DNA from: Candidatus Saccharimonadota bacterium
Lineage (GTDB): Bacteria > Patescibacteriota > Saccharimonadia > Saccharimonadales > Saccharimonadaceae
DNA length: 64,000 bases
NCBI GenBank assembly: GCA_016286785.1
Contig: JAEEUB010000001.1
Coordinates: 45,788 to 109,787 of the forward strand
Reading direction: 5' to 3'
Shown: one piece after another, positions 8,934 to 17,443 of the stretch
How the letters are laid out: each line of letters starts with the position of its first letter
Numbering within the stretch: position 1 is the first letter of the stretch
Notes under the pieces: model-generated
Told to the model about the DNA's origin: nothing
What the model saw: only the letters and a program-made list of their open reading frames with translations
The model's database searches: none
Made by a program: the position numbers and the translations under genes

Positions 8934-9916
8934 TTATAAAATCAATCGAACTCACTAATTTTCGTAATCATTCCGATTATAATTTGGAATGTAATGATGA
9001 AACTACCCTTATTATCGGTAAAAACGGCTACGGTAAAACATCTGTCCTAGAAGCTATTTATATTTTAACTAGAGGTAAAAGCTTTCGCGCTACAGATAAA
9101 GAAATCATAAAAAGAGGAACATCGTTCTATCGTATCAAGTTAGATTTTATTGATGGTAAGACGAATGTTGCTACGTACGATAATAAAACTAAGACTTTTA
9201 TTATTAATGAGAAAAAGAGCAAACGCCTCCCAGTTAAGAATAAATATCCCGTAGTTCTTTTCTTGCCATCCGATCTTAATCTAATCAGTAGTTCACCAAC
9301 TCGTAGACGAGACTATTTTGACCGTATTTTTAGCGAATTTAATGAAAAATACCATCAATCTCTCCTTAAATACAATAAAGCTCTAAAACAACGAAATGAA
9401 ATCCTAAAAAAAGATAATATTTCAAAGGATATGATTTTCTCTTGGAATCTAATTCTTGCCAAATATGGAGTAGAGCTATATAGTTACCGTTCTAGCTATA
9501 TTGACGAAATTAATCAAAGCTACAGCGACCTCTATTATTCGATTACAAATCATAGGGATGATATTGTGATTAATTATAAAACAGATTTAGCTCATACCTC
9601 AACCGAAGAATATTTACGTAATTTAGAGCAAAACTTTACCAGGGATTCTTATCTGGGGCATACGAGTTTTGGCGTTCATCGTGATGACTATATTTTTATG
9701 TTTAATAACAAAATAGCCGATGGCTCGGCCTCACGTGGAGAATCTCGTTCTATGATTTTAGCCTTAAAATTTATCGAAGCAAGCCTTATAGAACAAAAAT
9801 TAAATCTAAAACCAATCATCTTGCTTGATGATGTTTTTTCTGAATTGGACGAGATGCATCGCGAAAGCCTAGTTAAAAATTTTAAAGACCACCAAATTAT
9901 TATTACGAGCGTATGA
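8930..9916 (+). CDS. recF: DNA replication and repair protein RecF
   Basis: An SMC-like ATPase that loads RecA at single-strand gaps. The Walker A motif IIGKNGYGKTSVLEAI is at about residues 28-43. The signature region SRGESRSMILALK and Walker B IILLDDVFSELD lie near the C-terminus. At 328 aa it is somewhat shorter than typical RecF (about 360), ending soon after the D-loop/switch strand IIITSV. It is coupled to dnaN by a 4-nt overlap, the usual dnaA-dnaN-recF order. Confidence 0.93.
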   Translation: MIIKSIELTNFRNHSDYNLECNDETTLIIGKNGYGKTSVLEAIYILTRGKSFRATDKEIIKRGTSFYRIKLDFIDGKTNVATYDNKTKTFIINEKKSKRLPVKNKYPVVLFLPSDLNLISSSPTRRRDYFDRIFSEFNEKYHQSLLKYNKALKQRNEILKKDNISKDMIFSWNLILAKYGVELYSYRSSYIDEINQSYSDLYYSITNHRDDIVINYKTDLAHTSTEEYLRNLEQNFTRDSYLGHTSFGVHRDDYIFMFNNKIADGSASRGESRSMILALKFIEASLIEQKLNLKPIILLDDVFSELDEMHRESLVKNFKDHQIIITSV

Positions 9917-9922
9917 TATAAT
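9917..9922 (+). promoter_or_regulatory. Leaderless-type -10 box of the RumA-like gene
   Basis: TATAAT overlapping the end of recF, 6 nt before the GTG start at 9929. No Shine-Dalgarno sequence is present, supporting the GTG as the first codon of a leaderless message. Confidence 0.6.
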
Positions 9923-9928
9923 CACAGA

Positions 9929-11167
9929 GTGATAAAAATAGAGAAAATTATACCAGGCGGACAAGCTCTTGGCACCATGGATAATGGACTAAAGGCTTTT
10001 TTTTGGAATGCTCTTCCTGGCGAAATAGTTACAGAATTCGAAATCACCAAAAAGAAATCTCATTATATAGAAGCAATAGCTACAAAAATAGATCAAAGTT
10101 CTAGATATCGCATTAAGCCAAAAGATGATTGTTTTCTCTCTACATCGCCTTGGCAAATTATAGATTGGCAGTATGAAAATCAATTAAAAGCAGAGTTGGT
10201 AACCGAAATCTTTCGCGAACATCAAATTACGATTCCCTGTCCTCCCATTATTACAGATAATAAAGAATACTTCTATCGCAATAAAATGGAGTATGCTCTT
10301 TATTGGGATAACGAAGAATCAATTATCAAGCTAGCATTTCATAGTCGTGGCTCGCACCGTAAAATACCTGTTAATAGTTCTTCTATTGAGCGCCCAGAAA
10401 TCTTTTCTGCGGCTAAAAATATCATATATGAGTTAAACAATGCGCATGATGAAGCTCGTAAGTATCAATCATTACTGTTACGATGTAACCGAAATGGTGA
10501 AGTTTCTGGTGGTCTCTACAAAAACAAAAAGCCTCATCCTCGCTTTAAAAATCTCAAAGATGATATATTAGGGTGCATGTATTCTTATTCACCTAATGGC
10601 TTTTTCCAAATAAATTTGCCAGTTTACGAATTAGCCTTAAAGGAGATTAAAAAACATATCAATACTAATAATATTCTTGATCTCTATGCTGGTGTTGGTA
10701 CTATAGGCCTCTCCGTCGCTAGCTCTAGTAATCTCACTTTGGTTGAATGTGATAAATTCGCTTTTTCTGAATTATCTAAAAATTGCAATGCGAATGGTTT
10801 TGAGGGGATCCAGAGCTACGGCGAGGATGAGTACGGCGGCCCCGCAGCTACAGGAGCTGTCGACGCGCCCCGAACAAAGCATCCGCGAGCAATCTTAGCT
10901 AAATCAGAAGAAGTAACTGATTATATTCAACCAGATCAAACCGTCATTTTAGATCCCCCTCGCGCTGGCTGCGATAAGAAACTAATAGAAAAGCTTCTAG
11001 AAACTCAACCAGAATCAATCATCTATCTCTCGTGCAATCCCGCTACTCAAGCCCGAGATGTTAAAAATTTGCTAGAAAAATACTCGCTTATAGATATTAA
11101 AACCTTTAATTTCTTCCCCCGGACACCACATATCGAAAATCTAGTAATTTTAAAAAAATCATGCTAG
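9929..11167 (+). CDS. RumA/TrmA-family RNA m5U methyltransferase
   Basis: An S-adenosylmethionine-dependent 5-methyluridine methyltransferase of the RlmD/TrmA family, acting on 23S rRNA or tRNA. In this 412-aa protein the N-terminal 50 residues resemble a TRAM-like beta domain. The SAM-binding motif is LDLYAGVGTIGLSVA at about 250-264. The catalytic region holds ILDPPRAGCDK, and the nucleophile motif YLSCNPATQARDV is near 370-382. The [4Fe-4S] cysteine cluster of E. coli RlmD is not seen. The GTG start is chosen because a -10 box sits 6 nt upstream. Around residues 292-325 a Gly/Ala/Pro-rich, GC-rich segment interrupts the fold. Confidence 0.85.
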   Translation: MIKIEKIIPGGQALGTMDNGLKAFFWNALPGEIVTEFEITKKKSHYIEAIATKIDQSSRYRIKPKDDCFLSTSPWQIIDWQYENQLKAELVTEIFREHQITIPCPPIITDNKEYFYRNKMEYALYWDNEESIIKLAFHSRGSHRKIPVNSSSIERPEIFSAAKNIIYELNNAHDEARKYQSLLLRCNRNGEVSGGLYKNKKPHPRFKNLKDDILGCMYSYSPNGFFQINLPVYELALKEIKKHINTNNILDLYAGVGTIGLSVASSSNLTLVECDKFAFSELSKNCNANGFEGIQSYGEDEYGGPAATGAVDAPRTKHPRAILAKSEEVTDYIQPDQTVILDPPRAGCDKKLIEKLLETQPESIIYLSCNPATQARDVKNLLEKYSLIDIKTFNFFPRTPHIENLVILKKSC

Positions 11168-11181
11168 AATGAATCAAAGAC

Positions 11182-11271
11182 GGAAGTGTGGCCGAGTGGT
11201 TGAAGGCGCACGCTTGGAAAGCGTGTAACGGTTTGCGCCGTTCGCAGGTTCGAATCCTGTCGCTTCCGCCA
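11182..11271 (+). tRNA. tRNA-Ser(GGA), CCA encoded
   Basis: Acceptor GGAAGTG pairs with CGCTTCC, discriminator G and encoded CCA. The anticodon loop CTTGGAAAG gives GGA (Ser UCC/UCU). A long variable arm of class II form is present, and the T-arm is GCAGGTTCGAATCCTGT. The 3' end is partly duplicated 80 bp downstream. Confidence 0.96.
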
Positions 11272-11272
11272 T

Positions 11273-11315
11273 AAAATAGACATAGAAGAGCTTGCTCTTC
11301 TAGGGCTATTTTCAA
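11273..11315 (+). terminator. Two-tier hairpin after tRNA-Ser(GGA)
   Basis: An inner perfect stem TAGAAGAGC / GCTCTTCTA with a TT centre is nested in AAAATAG / CTATTTT, ending in a short T run. It is a probable intrinsic terminator or 3' processing structure for the tRNA. Confidence 0.65.
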
Positions 11316-11351
11316 GGAAGCAAGGGGATGAATATCCTGTCGCTTCCGCCA
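11316..11351 (+). repeat. Degenerate copy of the tRNA-Ser(GGA) 3' end, minihelix-like
   Basis: The segment repeats the tRNA end (ATCCTGTCGCTTCCGCCATAA). It can also fold by itself: GGAAGC pairs with GCTTCC, an inner GGAT/ATCC stem closes a 4-nt loop, and a G-CCA tail follows. This resembles an acceptor plus T-arm minihelix. It is not a functional tRNA, having no D or anticodon arms. Confidence 0.7.
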
Positions 11352-11380
11352 TAATAGATGTAAACACTTATGGAGAAAAG

Positions 11381-12136
11381 GTGGAAGAAAACTTAATCGA
11401 ACTAAAGGGTTTGACTAAAAGCTACGGCTATGGCGACGCCAAATATTTCGCTTTGAAAGATTTCGATCTCTCAATCAAGCGCGGCGAGTTCATCATGATT
11501 ATGGGCCCATCCGGCTGCGGCAAAACTACCCTTCTAAATATTATTGGTCTATTAGACCGTGCCACAAGAGGCGAATATCTCTTAAACGGCGAAAATGTTA
11601 TTAGTATTTCATCAAGGCGTCAGGCAAAACTGCGGGCCAAAAAAATTGGCTTTATCTTTCAAAATTTTAATCTTATAGAAGATTTGCCTGTAATCGAAAA
11701 CGTTGCTCTTCCCCTTGTATATACTGGATATTCTAAAACCGCGCAGCTAAAAAACGCTTCATCAATTCTAAAACGATTCCATTTGCAAGAAAGAGAATAT
11801 TATCTCCCCTATCAGTTATCCGGTGGTCAACAACAGCGTGTTGCGATAGCTCGCGCAATTGTTGGCGATCCAGAAATCATCCTAGCAGATGAGCCAACCG
11901 GTAACCTTGATTCACGCTCTTCCCGAATTGTTATGGAAGAACTAAAAGCTATTCACGAAGAAGGCAATACTATCATTATGGTTACCCACAACCCGGCTCT
12001 AACCGTTTATGCTACCCGTGTAATTAATATGCTTGATGGCCAAATCGATACCGACGTCAAAACTGTTGCAGATCAAAACTTACCTCAGCCAGTAAATGTC
12101 AAAATTAAAAAACGCAAGAAAGCTCGGAGGAAATAA
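11381..12136 (+). CDS. ABC transporter ATP-binding protein (MacB/LolD type)
   Basis: The nucleotide-binding subunit of an exporter or mechanotransmission ABC system. In this 251-aa protein, Walker A is [10 protein letters not shown] at about 43-52, the Q-loop lies near FQNFNL, the signature is [14 protein letters not shown] and Walker B is [12 protein letters not shown]. The family typically extrudes peptides, lipoproteins or drugs. The C-terminal 15 residues are Lys/Arg-rich. It starts at a GTG after GGAGAAAAGG. Its stop is 2 nt from the permease start, so the two form an operon. Confidence 0.92.
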   Translation: MEENLIELKGLTKSYGYGDAKYFALKDFDLSIKRGEFIMIMGPSGCGKTTLLNIIGLLDRATRGEYLLNGENVISISSRRQAKLRAKKIGFIFQNFNLIEDLPVIENVALPLVYTGYSKTAQLKNASSILKRFHLQEREYYLPYQLSGGQQQRVAIARAIVGDPEIILADEPTGNLDSRSSRIVMEELKAIHEEGNTIIMVTHNPALTVYATRVINMLDGQIDTDVKTVADQNLPQPVNVKIKKRKKARRK

Positions 12137-12138
12137 TC

Positions 12139-13371
12139 GTGGCTTCATTATTAAGAACAAATCTTAGATTGGCTCGCATATCTATCAAAGAAAACCGTAC
12201 GCGTTCATTCCTAACATGTCTAGGCATAGCAATAGGTGTAGCGAGTATCGTTTTAATTTTATCCCTAATGGGCGGTATTTCTAACCTAGTAAAAAACGAA
12301 GTAAACGAAATAGGCTCAGATCTTATTGTGGTTAGACCAAACTCTAGTAAAGATTCTGTAACGAGTGTAATAGAAGAATTAACTTCGTCTAATTCATTCC
12401 AAAACAGTAGCTTAAATGTTTCAGATGTAGAAGCTATTTCAAAAATTGAAGGTGTAAATGCCGTTGCTCCAATTGCAATTTCAAGAAACATGATTAACTC
12501 AGAAAAAAACAACTTACCTTCGACTCAGATTCTCGGCACAAACTTAGACTTTATTAAAATTGAACCCTTAGCGATGCACTACGGTTCATTTTTAAGTGAA
12601 AACAATGAAGAGAAATCAGTCGTTCTTGGCCGCACATTATCTCTTGCTTTATTTAATACAATCAATAGTACGATTGGTAAAACCATTGAGATAATGGGCG
12701 AAAAGTTTATGATAGTTGGTGTGTTAGAAGAAGTTGATAAATCAATTAACTTCGATAATGTTGATTTTGATAACGCTGTCATTATGGATATTAAAAGCCT
12801 AAGCAAGATTACGGATTCTGTTCAAATTCAGCAGATTAATATTAAAGCTGCTAACACCGATGTTTTAGGTCAAGTTTCAAACGAAATATCGGATGCTTTA
12901 GTAAAACAAAAATTAGGAGACCGAAATTTTACAGTTTCCTACGGCGATCAAATTTCGCATCCGGCTAGTTCACTCTTTACGATTATTTCTGGTATGCTTA
13001 CCTTAGTGGCGGCCATTTCCTTAGTAGTTGGAGGCATTGGAGTTATGAATATTATGCTAGTTTCGGTAGCCGAACGTTCTCACGAAATAGGCGTTAGAAA
13101 GGCTGTGGGCGCATCGTCTCGCAATATCTTAATGCAATTCTTATTTGAAGCACTGATTCTTTCAATCTTGGGCGGATTATTTGGCCTAATATTAGGATAT
13201 ATTCTAGCATTTATAATCTCCACGATTACTCCATTTGCTCCATATATTAGCTGGTCTATTATTGCGCTGACTTTTTTAACTACACTAGCTGTCGGTATTA
13301 TCTTTGGTATTTATCCAGCCCTTAAAGCCGCCTCCAAAAACCCTATCGATTCCCTCAAACATTACAGATAG
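12139..13371 (+). CDS. MacB-like ABC transporter permease (FtsX fold)
   Basis: The membrane subunit partnering the preceding ATPase. The 410 aa have an N-terminal membrane helix at about 24-45 (FLTCLGIAIGVASIVLILSL), a large extracytoplasmic MacB_PCD-type domain at 46-280, then three helices at about 285-310, 330-355 and 370-395. It contains the conserved ERSHEIGVRKAVGA motif of the FtsX domain and ends with the family-typical ALKAASKNPIDSLKH. The GTG start has an overlapping GGAGG ribosome site. The substrate is unknown. Confidence 0.9.
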   Translation: MASLLRTNLRLARISIKENRTRSFLTCLGIAIGVASIVLILSLMGGISNLVKNEVNEIGSDLIVVRPNSSKDSVTSVIEELTSSNSFQNSSLNVSDVEAISKIEGVNAVAPIAISRNMINSEKNNLPSTQILGTNLDFIKIEPLAMHYGSFLSENNEEKSVVLGRTLSLALFNTINSTIGKTIEIMGEKFMIVGVLEEVDKSINFDNVDFDNAVIMDIKSLSKITDSVQIQQINIKAANTDVLGQVSNEISDALVKQKLGDRNFTVSYGDQISHPASSLFTIISGMLTLVAAISLVVGGIGVMNIMLVSVAERSHEIGVRKAVGASSRNILMQFLFEALILSILGGLFGLILGYILAFIISTITPFAPYISWSIIALTFLTTLAVGIIFGIYPALKAASKNPIDSLKHYR

Positions 13372-13399
13372 AACTTTTTAGAACAGTTCGCTAGCGTGC

Positions 13400-13405
13400 T
13401 ATAAT
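13400..13405 (+). promoter_or_regulatory. Leaderless-type -10 box of murE
   Basis: An extended -10 TGCTATAAT places TATAAT 7 nt before the ATG at 13413, with no Shine-Dalgarno site. Confidence 0.65.
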
Positions 13406-13412
13406 ATTTGAT

Positions 13413-14654
13413 ATGAAGAAATTACTACAGAAATTACCTTTTTATAATAAACTTGTTCTTCCCTACCACTTTAGTCAATCGGTAGCAGCAAATATTAAAT
13501 ATCGTTCACCTAGCAAGAATTTACATATTATTGGTGTTACTGGCACTAACGGCAAAACAACTACTTGTTTCATGATTTGGCATATGCTAAATCAAGCCGG
13601 CATTAAAACCGGCCTTATGACTACCGTAGCTTGGGGCGTAGATAAGCTTACGCCAGAGTTAAACCACATGACTACCGTCGATGCTTTTACCCTTAATGAG
13701 CGTATTTCTAAAATCAAAAACCAAGGCGCAACTTACCTGGTTTTAGAAGTCACCTCTCATGCACTTGCCGAATATCGTACTCGCGGTATAAAATTTGATA
13801 TTGCAGTTTTCACTAATCTTACTCACGACCACCTAGATTACCATAAAACTATGGAAAACTACCGCGCTGCTAAAGGTAAACTCTTTAAAAAAGCCAAGTT
13901 TTCTATTTTTAATGCAGACGACTCGGCTACTACTTATTACAAGAAACTTTCCCAAAAATATACCACATATGGTATAAAACGTGGAGAAAACCGCGCAAAA
14001 AACATAAAACTCTCAACTTGTGGCGTAAAATATTCGTATGATGATATAAATATTGAAACAAGAATCCCAGGCGAATTTAATGTTTATAATTCCCTGGCTG
14101 CTGCAGTTGTAGGCAAAAAGCTAGGCTTATCAAAAAAGCAAATAGAAGAAGGTATAAAAAGTCTCGATTCTGTTGAAGGTCGTATGAATATAATAGACGA
14201 GGGACAGCCTTTTACTGTTATTGTAGATTATGCTCATGCCCCAGACGCTATAGAAAAAGTCTTTGATTCTGTAAAAAACCACAAAGGCAGAGTGATATCT
14301 GTCCACGGTGGTGCTGGTCGCCGCGACCCATCAACGCGTTCTATTCGTGGCGAAATCCTAGCTAAAAACTCCGATATTGTGATTATTACCGAGGATGATT
14401 CTCGTGACGAAGATCCAGAAATTATCGCCTCCGAATTTATTAAGGGCGCAATTAAAGGTGGTAAAAAACTAGATAAGGACTTATTTAAAGAACTAGATCG
14501 AGAAAAAGCGATTAAGTTTGCCATCGATACGGCAAAAAAAGGCGACCTTGTATTAATACTAGGCAAAGGTCACGAGAAAACCATTCTTCGTGCCGACGGC
14601 CCTCACGAGTTTGAAGATATTAAAGTTGCAAGAAGAATTCTTAAATCTAAATAA
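13413..14654 (+). CDS. murE: UDP-MurNAc-dipeptide/tripeptide ligase, MurE type
   Basis: A Mur ligase adding the third stem-peptide residue in peptidoglycan synthesis. In this 413-aa protein the P-loop is GVTGTNGKTTT at about 42-52. The conserved LEVTSHALAEYR and the NLTHDHLDYH metal/substrate motif are intact. The central GEFNVYNSLAAA and the C-terminal DYAHAPDAIEKV region complete the ligase. Near the C-terminus EDDSRDEDP stands where diaminopimelate enzymes carry DNPR. This hints at a lysine, ornithine or other residue, but specificity is not proven. It lacks most of the N-terminal domain of longer MurE enzymes. Confidence 0.85.
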   Translation: MKKLLQKLPFYNKLVLPYHFSQSVAANIKYRSPSKNLHIIGVTGTNGKTTTCFMIWHMLNQAGIKTGLMTTVAWGVDKLTPELNHMTTVDAFTLNERISKIKNQGATYLVLEVTSHALAEYRTRGIKFDIAVFTNLTHDHLDYHKTMENYRAAKGKLFKKAKFSIFNADDSATTYYKKLSQKYTTYGIKRGENRAKNIKLSTCGVKYSYDDINIETRIPGEFNVYNSLAAAVVGKKLGLSKKQIEEGIKSLDSVEGRMNIIDEGQPFTVIVDYAHAPDAIEKVFDSVKNHKGRVISVHGGAGRRDPSTRSIRGEILAKNSDIVIITEDDSRDEDPEIIASEFIKGAIKGGKKLDKDLFKELDREKAIKFAIDTAKKGDLVLILGKGHEKTILRADGPHEFEDIKVARRILKSK

Positions 14655-14661
14655 TTTCTAG

Positions 14662-15399
14662 CTACTCTGGCATATATTCAGCAATACCGTCAACAATCTT
14701 ATCGTTTTTAATTCCAAGTGAAGCAGCTATCGCCGCGGCGCAAGCCATGTAGGATACTGCAGTTTCCCCTGGAATAAATGTAGCCACGTTAACCACCTCA
14801 GACATAACAGAAAGCTTGGCTTCCGCACCTTTGTTATATAGCTTAGAACTTAAGATTTTAACGTCATTACTTGCTTGTCCAAAAGTAATAGTCTTTTCTT
14901 TTCCCTTAAACTCTGTAAAAGTATCGTAATTTGCATCATCCTGATTAAGTATAACGATTTTGGGGTTCATATCAAAGAGGGTTTTTTCGTTATCAAGGTA
15001 TTCTTTTGGCTCCATATCGTTTAAACCGGTAGTTAGAAAATTAGTCATGGCCGCTACAGTGACGGGAAGTCCATAAAACACATTATCTCTTAAACTTTCT
15101 GCCGGAACAGTTAACACTATATAATTAGCGCCAGCTTTCCATGCATCACTTAAAAATTTATGGAGCATTCCAACTTTAAAAGGTTTATCCGAAGCAAGTA
15201 CCGCTACTTTTTCATTAGCGGCGCGCAGTATCTCATGCACATAGTGTGCCACTGTTGTTTTGCCAGTCGTCCCTGTAACGGCAATCAACTTCATATCGCG
15301 CATTGGATTGCCGTAGTAAGTTTTAAGTATCTTTGCGTGTAGTTTTTGTCGTTTTGCTTTTAGCCCACCGTTCTTCTTTGATAATTCCCTCTTTTCCAT
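14662..15399 (-). CDS. Truncated, degenerate Mur-ligase paralog
   Basis: A 245-aa protein aligned to the first two domains of MurE. The P-loop VTGTTGKTTVAHYV is intact at about 40-53. The usual T-S-H-x-L stretch reads TVPAESLRDN. The usual NLTHDHLDYH reads FLTTGLNDMEPKEY, so the histidine and aspartate ligands are lost. FIPGETAVSYMACAAA matches the NxxN-A-A segment. The C-terminal amino-acid-binding domain is missing entirely. A TAGAAT -10 box lies 6 nt upstream of the ATG on the minus strand. It converges on murE with 7 nt between stops. Amino-acid ligase activity looks unlikely; ATP or UDP-sugar binding may persist. Confidence 0.7.
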   Translation of the reverse strand: MEKRELSKKNGGLKAKRQKLHAKILKTYYGNPMRDMKLIAVTGTTGKTTVAHYVHEILRAANEKVAVLASDKPFKVGMLHKFLSDAWKAGANYIVLTVPAESLRDNVFYGLPVTVAAMTNFLTTGLNDMEPKEYLDNEKTLFDMNPKIVILNQDDANYDTFTEFKGKEKTITFGQASNDVKILSSKLYNKGAEAKLSVMSEVVNVATFIPGETAVSYMACAAAIAASLGIKNDKIVDGIAEYMPE

Positions 15400-15436
15400 A
15401 GCTTAATTCTATCACCTTTCCTTAATTTTAAAAACA

Positions 15437-16480
15437 TTACTCAAGAAGCTTACAGACCAAGCTTACGATTAAATCTTTTTCTTTTGGCTCGCTCTCTGCA
15501 ATTAAAAGCGCAATAGCTGTTAAAGCTTGGTCCGAAATCTTAGTTTCTCCATTAGAAGTTAAATGATAGTTATTTAACGTCAAAAAAAGCACAAAAAGTA
15601 GCGCCCCAATTCTCTTATTTCCATCGTAGAACGGATGATCTTTAATAATGAAATATAAAAGATTGGCTGCCTTTTGCGGAATGTTTGGATAAAGTTCCTT
15701 CCCGTCAAAACTCTGAAAAATCGCCGTCAAACTTCCGTCAAAAATCTCACCCCTCTTCTTACCAAACAACTCACCCCCCTTAACGCTAGTTTTTAATTGT
15801 TCTACCGCTGATGCACAGTATTCAATCGTTAATTCCTTAATTCCCTTTTCTTTATTTAAAAAACTTAAATCAATCCGCCGACTATCAAATTCTTCTAGTG
15901 TTTCAAAACTTCCAGCATATCTAGAAATTACCTCTAGTACACCAGTTGCCTCTCCTGCATTTAGTACGTTTTGCATGGTTAACCTGCGCACAATTGCCAT
16001 CATATTTTCTACATCATGTAGCTTCTTTAGTTCTTTCCTTTCGCGCATTGCCTCCAGTCGGGGCCGATTTATTGCCACACCGTCAGTTACATACCTCTTT
16101 AAAACGGAGGTAGCCCAAATTCTAAAATTAGTTGCTTTTTTAGAATTCACACGGTAACCAACAGAGATAATCATGTCTAGATTATAAACTTTTACTTTAC
16201 GTGAAATACTCCGACCGCCCTCGTTTTGCACCTGCACTATCTCTTTGCAAGTTGTATTTTGAACTCGTGCATTTTTTACACTAGTTGCTCGCAATACTTC
16301 TTTTAATTCGCCCTCAGCATAAATATTTCGTATATGTCTAGAGACAACAGTCCTGTCGACTTCAAAAAGTTTAGCCATCTGCGCCTGAGTAGCCCAAATT
16401 GTTTCTTCTTCCGTATCTATATCAAAAATCACTTCGCCAGTTAGTCCTTTATATATCTCGATACTCTTCTTCTCGCTCAT
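15437..16480 (-). CDS. RhuM-family protein with C-terminal Fic/DOC domain
   Basis: The N-terminal half (about 1-190) matches the RhuM virulence family: a winged-helix-like start (IWATQAQMAKLFEVDRTVVSRHIRNIY) and the conserved YNLDMIISVGYRVNSKKATNFRIWAT stretch. The C-terminal half carries a Fic/DOC AMP-transferase or kinase type motif, HPFYDGNKRIGALLF, at about 287-301. Fic proteins modify hydroxyl side chains of targets. No neighbouring antitoxin of the Phd type is seen. The TATAAT at about 16499-16504 (minus) gives a short leader with GGAGAGG. It could be a toxin, effector or regulatory protein; the target is unknown. Confidence 0.82.
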   Translation of the reverse strand: MSEKKSIEIYKGLTGEVIFDIDTEEETIWATQAQMAKLFEVDRTVVSRHIRNIYAEGELKEVLRATSVKNARVQNTTCKEIVQVQNEGGRSISRKVKVYNLDMIISVGYRVNSKKATNFRIWATSVLKRYVTDGVAINRPRLEAMRERKELKKLHDVENMMAIVRRLTMQNVLNAGEATGVLEVISRYAGSFETLEEFDSRRIDLSFLNKEKGIKELTIEYCASAVEQLKTSVKGGELFGKKRGEIFDGSLTAIFQSFDGKELYPNIPQKAANLLYFIIKDHPFYDGNKRIGALLFVLFLTLNNYHLTSNGETKISDQALTAIALLIAESEPKEKDLIVSLVCKLLE

Positions 16481-16527
16481 TACCTCTCCTATAGCTTTAT
16501 TATATCAAAGATTTAAAGAGAAAAATA

Positions 16528-16556
16528 TTGTACTTCCCTTTAGGAAATGCTAAAAT
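16528..16556 (+). promoter_or_regulatory. Sigma-70 promoter of the 262-aa gene
   Basis: TTGTAC, a 17-nt spacer and TAAAAT with an upstream TGC, followed by a leader of about 60 nt. This is a conventional promoter, unlike the leaderless ones around it. Confidence 0.6.
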
Positions 16557-16624
16557 CTCAACAAGTGGAGCACGTTAAGAAAGGAGCAAATAGTTTGTTG
16601 GCCAATTCCTGCTAAGGAGGAAAA

Positions 16625-17413
16625 ATGTCAATTGTAAGACTCAGTAACCCTGGAGCAAAACAAGAGGTACATAGTATCTTCCACGACCTAGACAGTATTA
16701 AGTCTCAACACCAAAAGGTTCGAACCCTTAATGGCTCTGTAGAAAACCGTTTGCATATCGACAACGGCAGTCAATCGGTTGACTATTGTTGCGATGGCGA
16801 AACTCCTGAAGAAAAAGCTAAGGAGATAATTCAGGCGATTCCATGGTTCATTGGCGACCTTATCGGTCGTCCAATTAAATTAACCGTCGAAAAAGAATCC
16901 GAGTTTATCATCGTGGAGAAACCTGAACACGCCAGCGTAGCAGCTTTCCTGCTCTCGGAGTTTCTGGAGGAAGGCTATTATTCCCCAAGCAATAAGGATG
17001 GAGAAACTGTGCAGGCCTTCAAGTTGCCAAATCCCAACCTCGAGAAGTACCAAGCAATAGACATAGAAAAGAAGCATCCCAACTTCTTTTCATATGCTAC
17101 TCGCATTCTGGAGCAACTTGATACCGAGAAGCCTTGCCTAGCTTACGACTGGAGCTGGAATTCGGAGGGGATTCTGTTTCGAAATTTGGGATATCAATTA
17201 CAAATCCCGCTCATTTTTAATATGAGCCTTGCTATTCAGAAAGAACCACCGAACAACGCTATCTGCTATCTAGACTACCAGCAGGAAGGTAGTCCTTATT
17301 CGTTCATCAATAGCATGTATGGCTACCGCATGTATATGCTACCAGATCCAGGTAAAATCATTTCCTGGGACCATCTAATGGAATGCGTTCAAGGGGCTAG
17401 TAACCTTGAGTAG
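16625..17413 (+). CDS. Protein of unknown function (262 aa)
   Basis: I do not recognise a family. The 262-aa protein is soluble, with no signal peptide or membrane helix. It has a Glu/Lys-rich middle and an aromatic C-terminal half (YDWSWNSEG, YSFINSMYGYRMYML). Codon use is richer in G/C-ending codons (GAG, CTC, TTC, GGC) than the neighbouring genes, suggesting a different history. Translation starts at an ATG with an excellent site (TAAGGAGG). It is flanked by its own -35/-10 promoter, a leader and a strong hairpin, so it is a monocistronic unit. Confidence 0.6.
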   Translation: MSIVRLSNPGAKQEVHSIFHDLDSIKSQHQKVRTLNGSVENRLHIDNGSQSVDYCCDGETPEEKAKEIIQAIPWFIGDLIGRPIKLTVEKESEFIIVEKPEHASVAAFLLSEFLEEGYYSPSNKDGETVQAFKLPNPNLEKYQAIDIEKKHPNFFSYATRILEQLDTEKPCLAYDWSWNSEGILFRNLGYQLQIPLIFNMSLAIQKEPPNNAICYLDYQQEGSPYSFINSMYGYRMYMLPDPGKIISWDHLMECVQGASNLE

Positions 17414-17443
17414 TTCGCCGATGTCGTAGTTTCACTAGTACCT

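Noticed and set aside
11106-11367. Minus-strand ORFs of 69 and 67 aa (RKRQDSNLRT..., GGSDRIRTCERRKP...)
   Set aside because: Antisense translations of tRNA-Ser(GGA); classic false ORFs.
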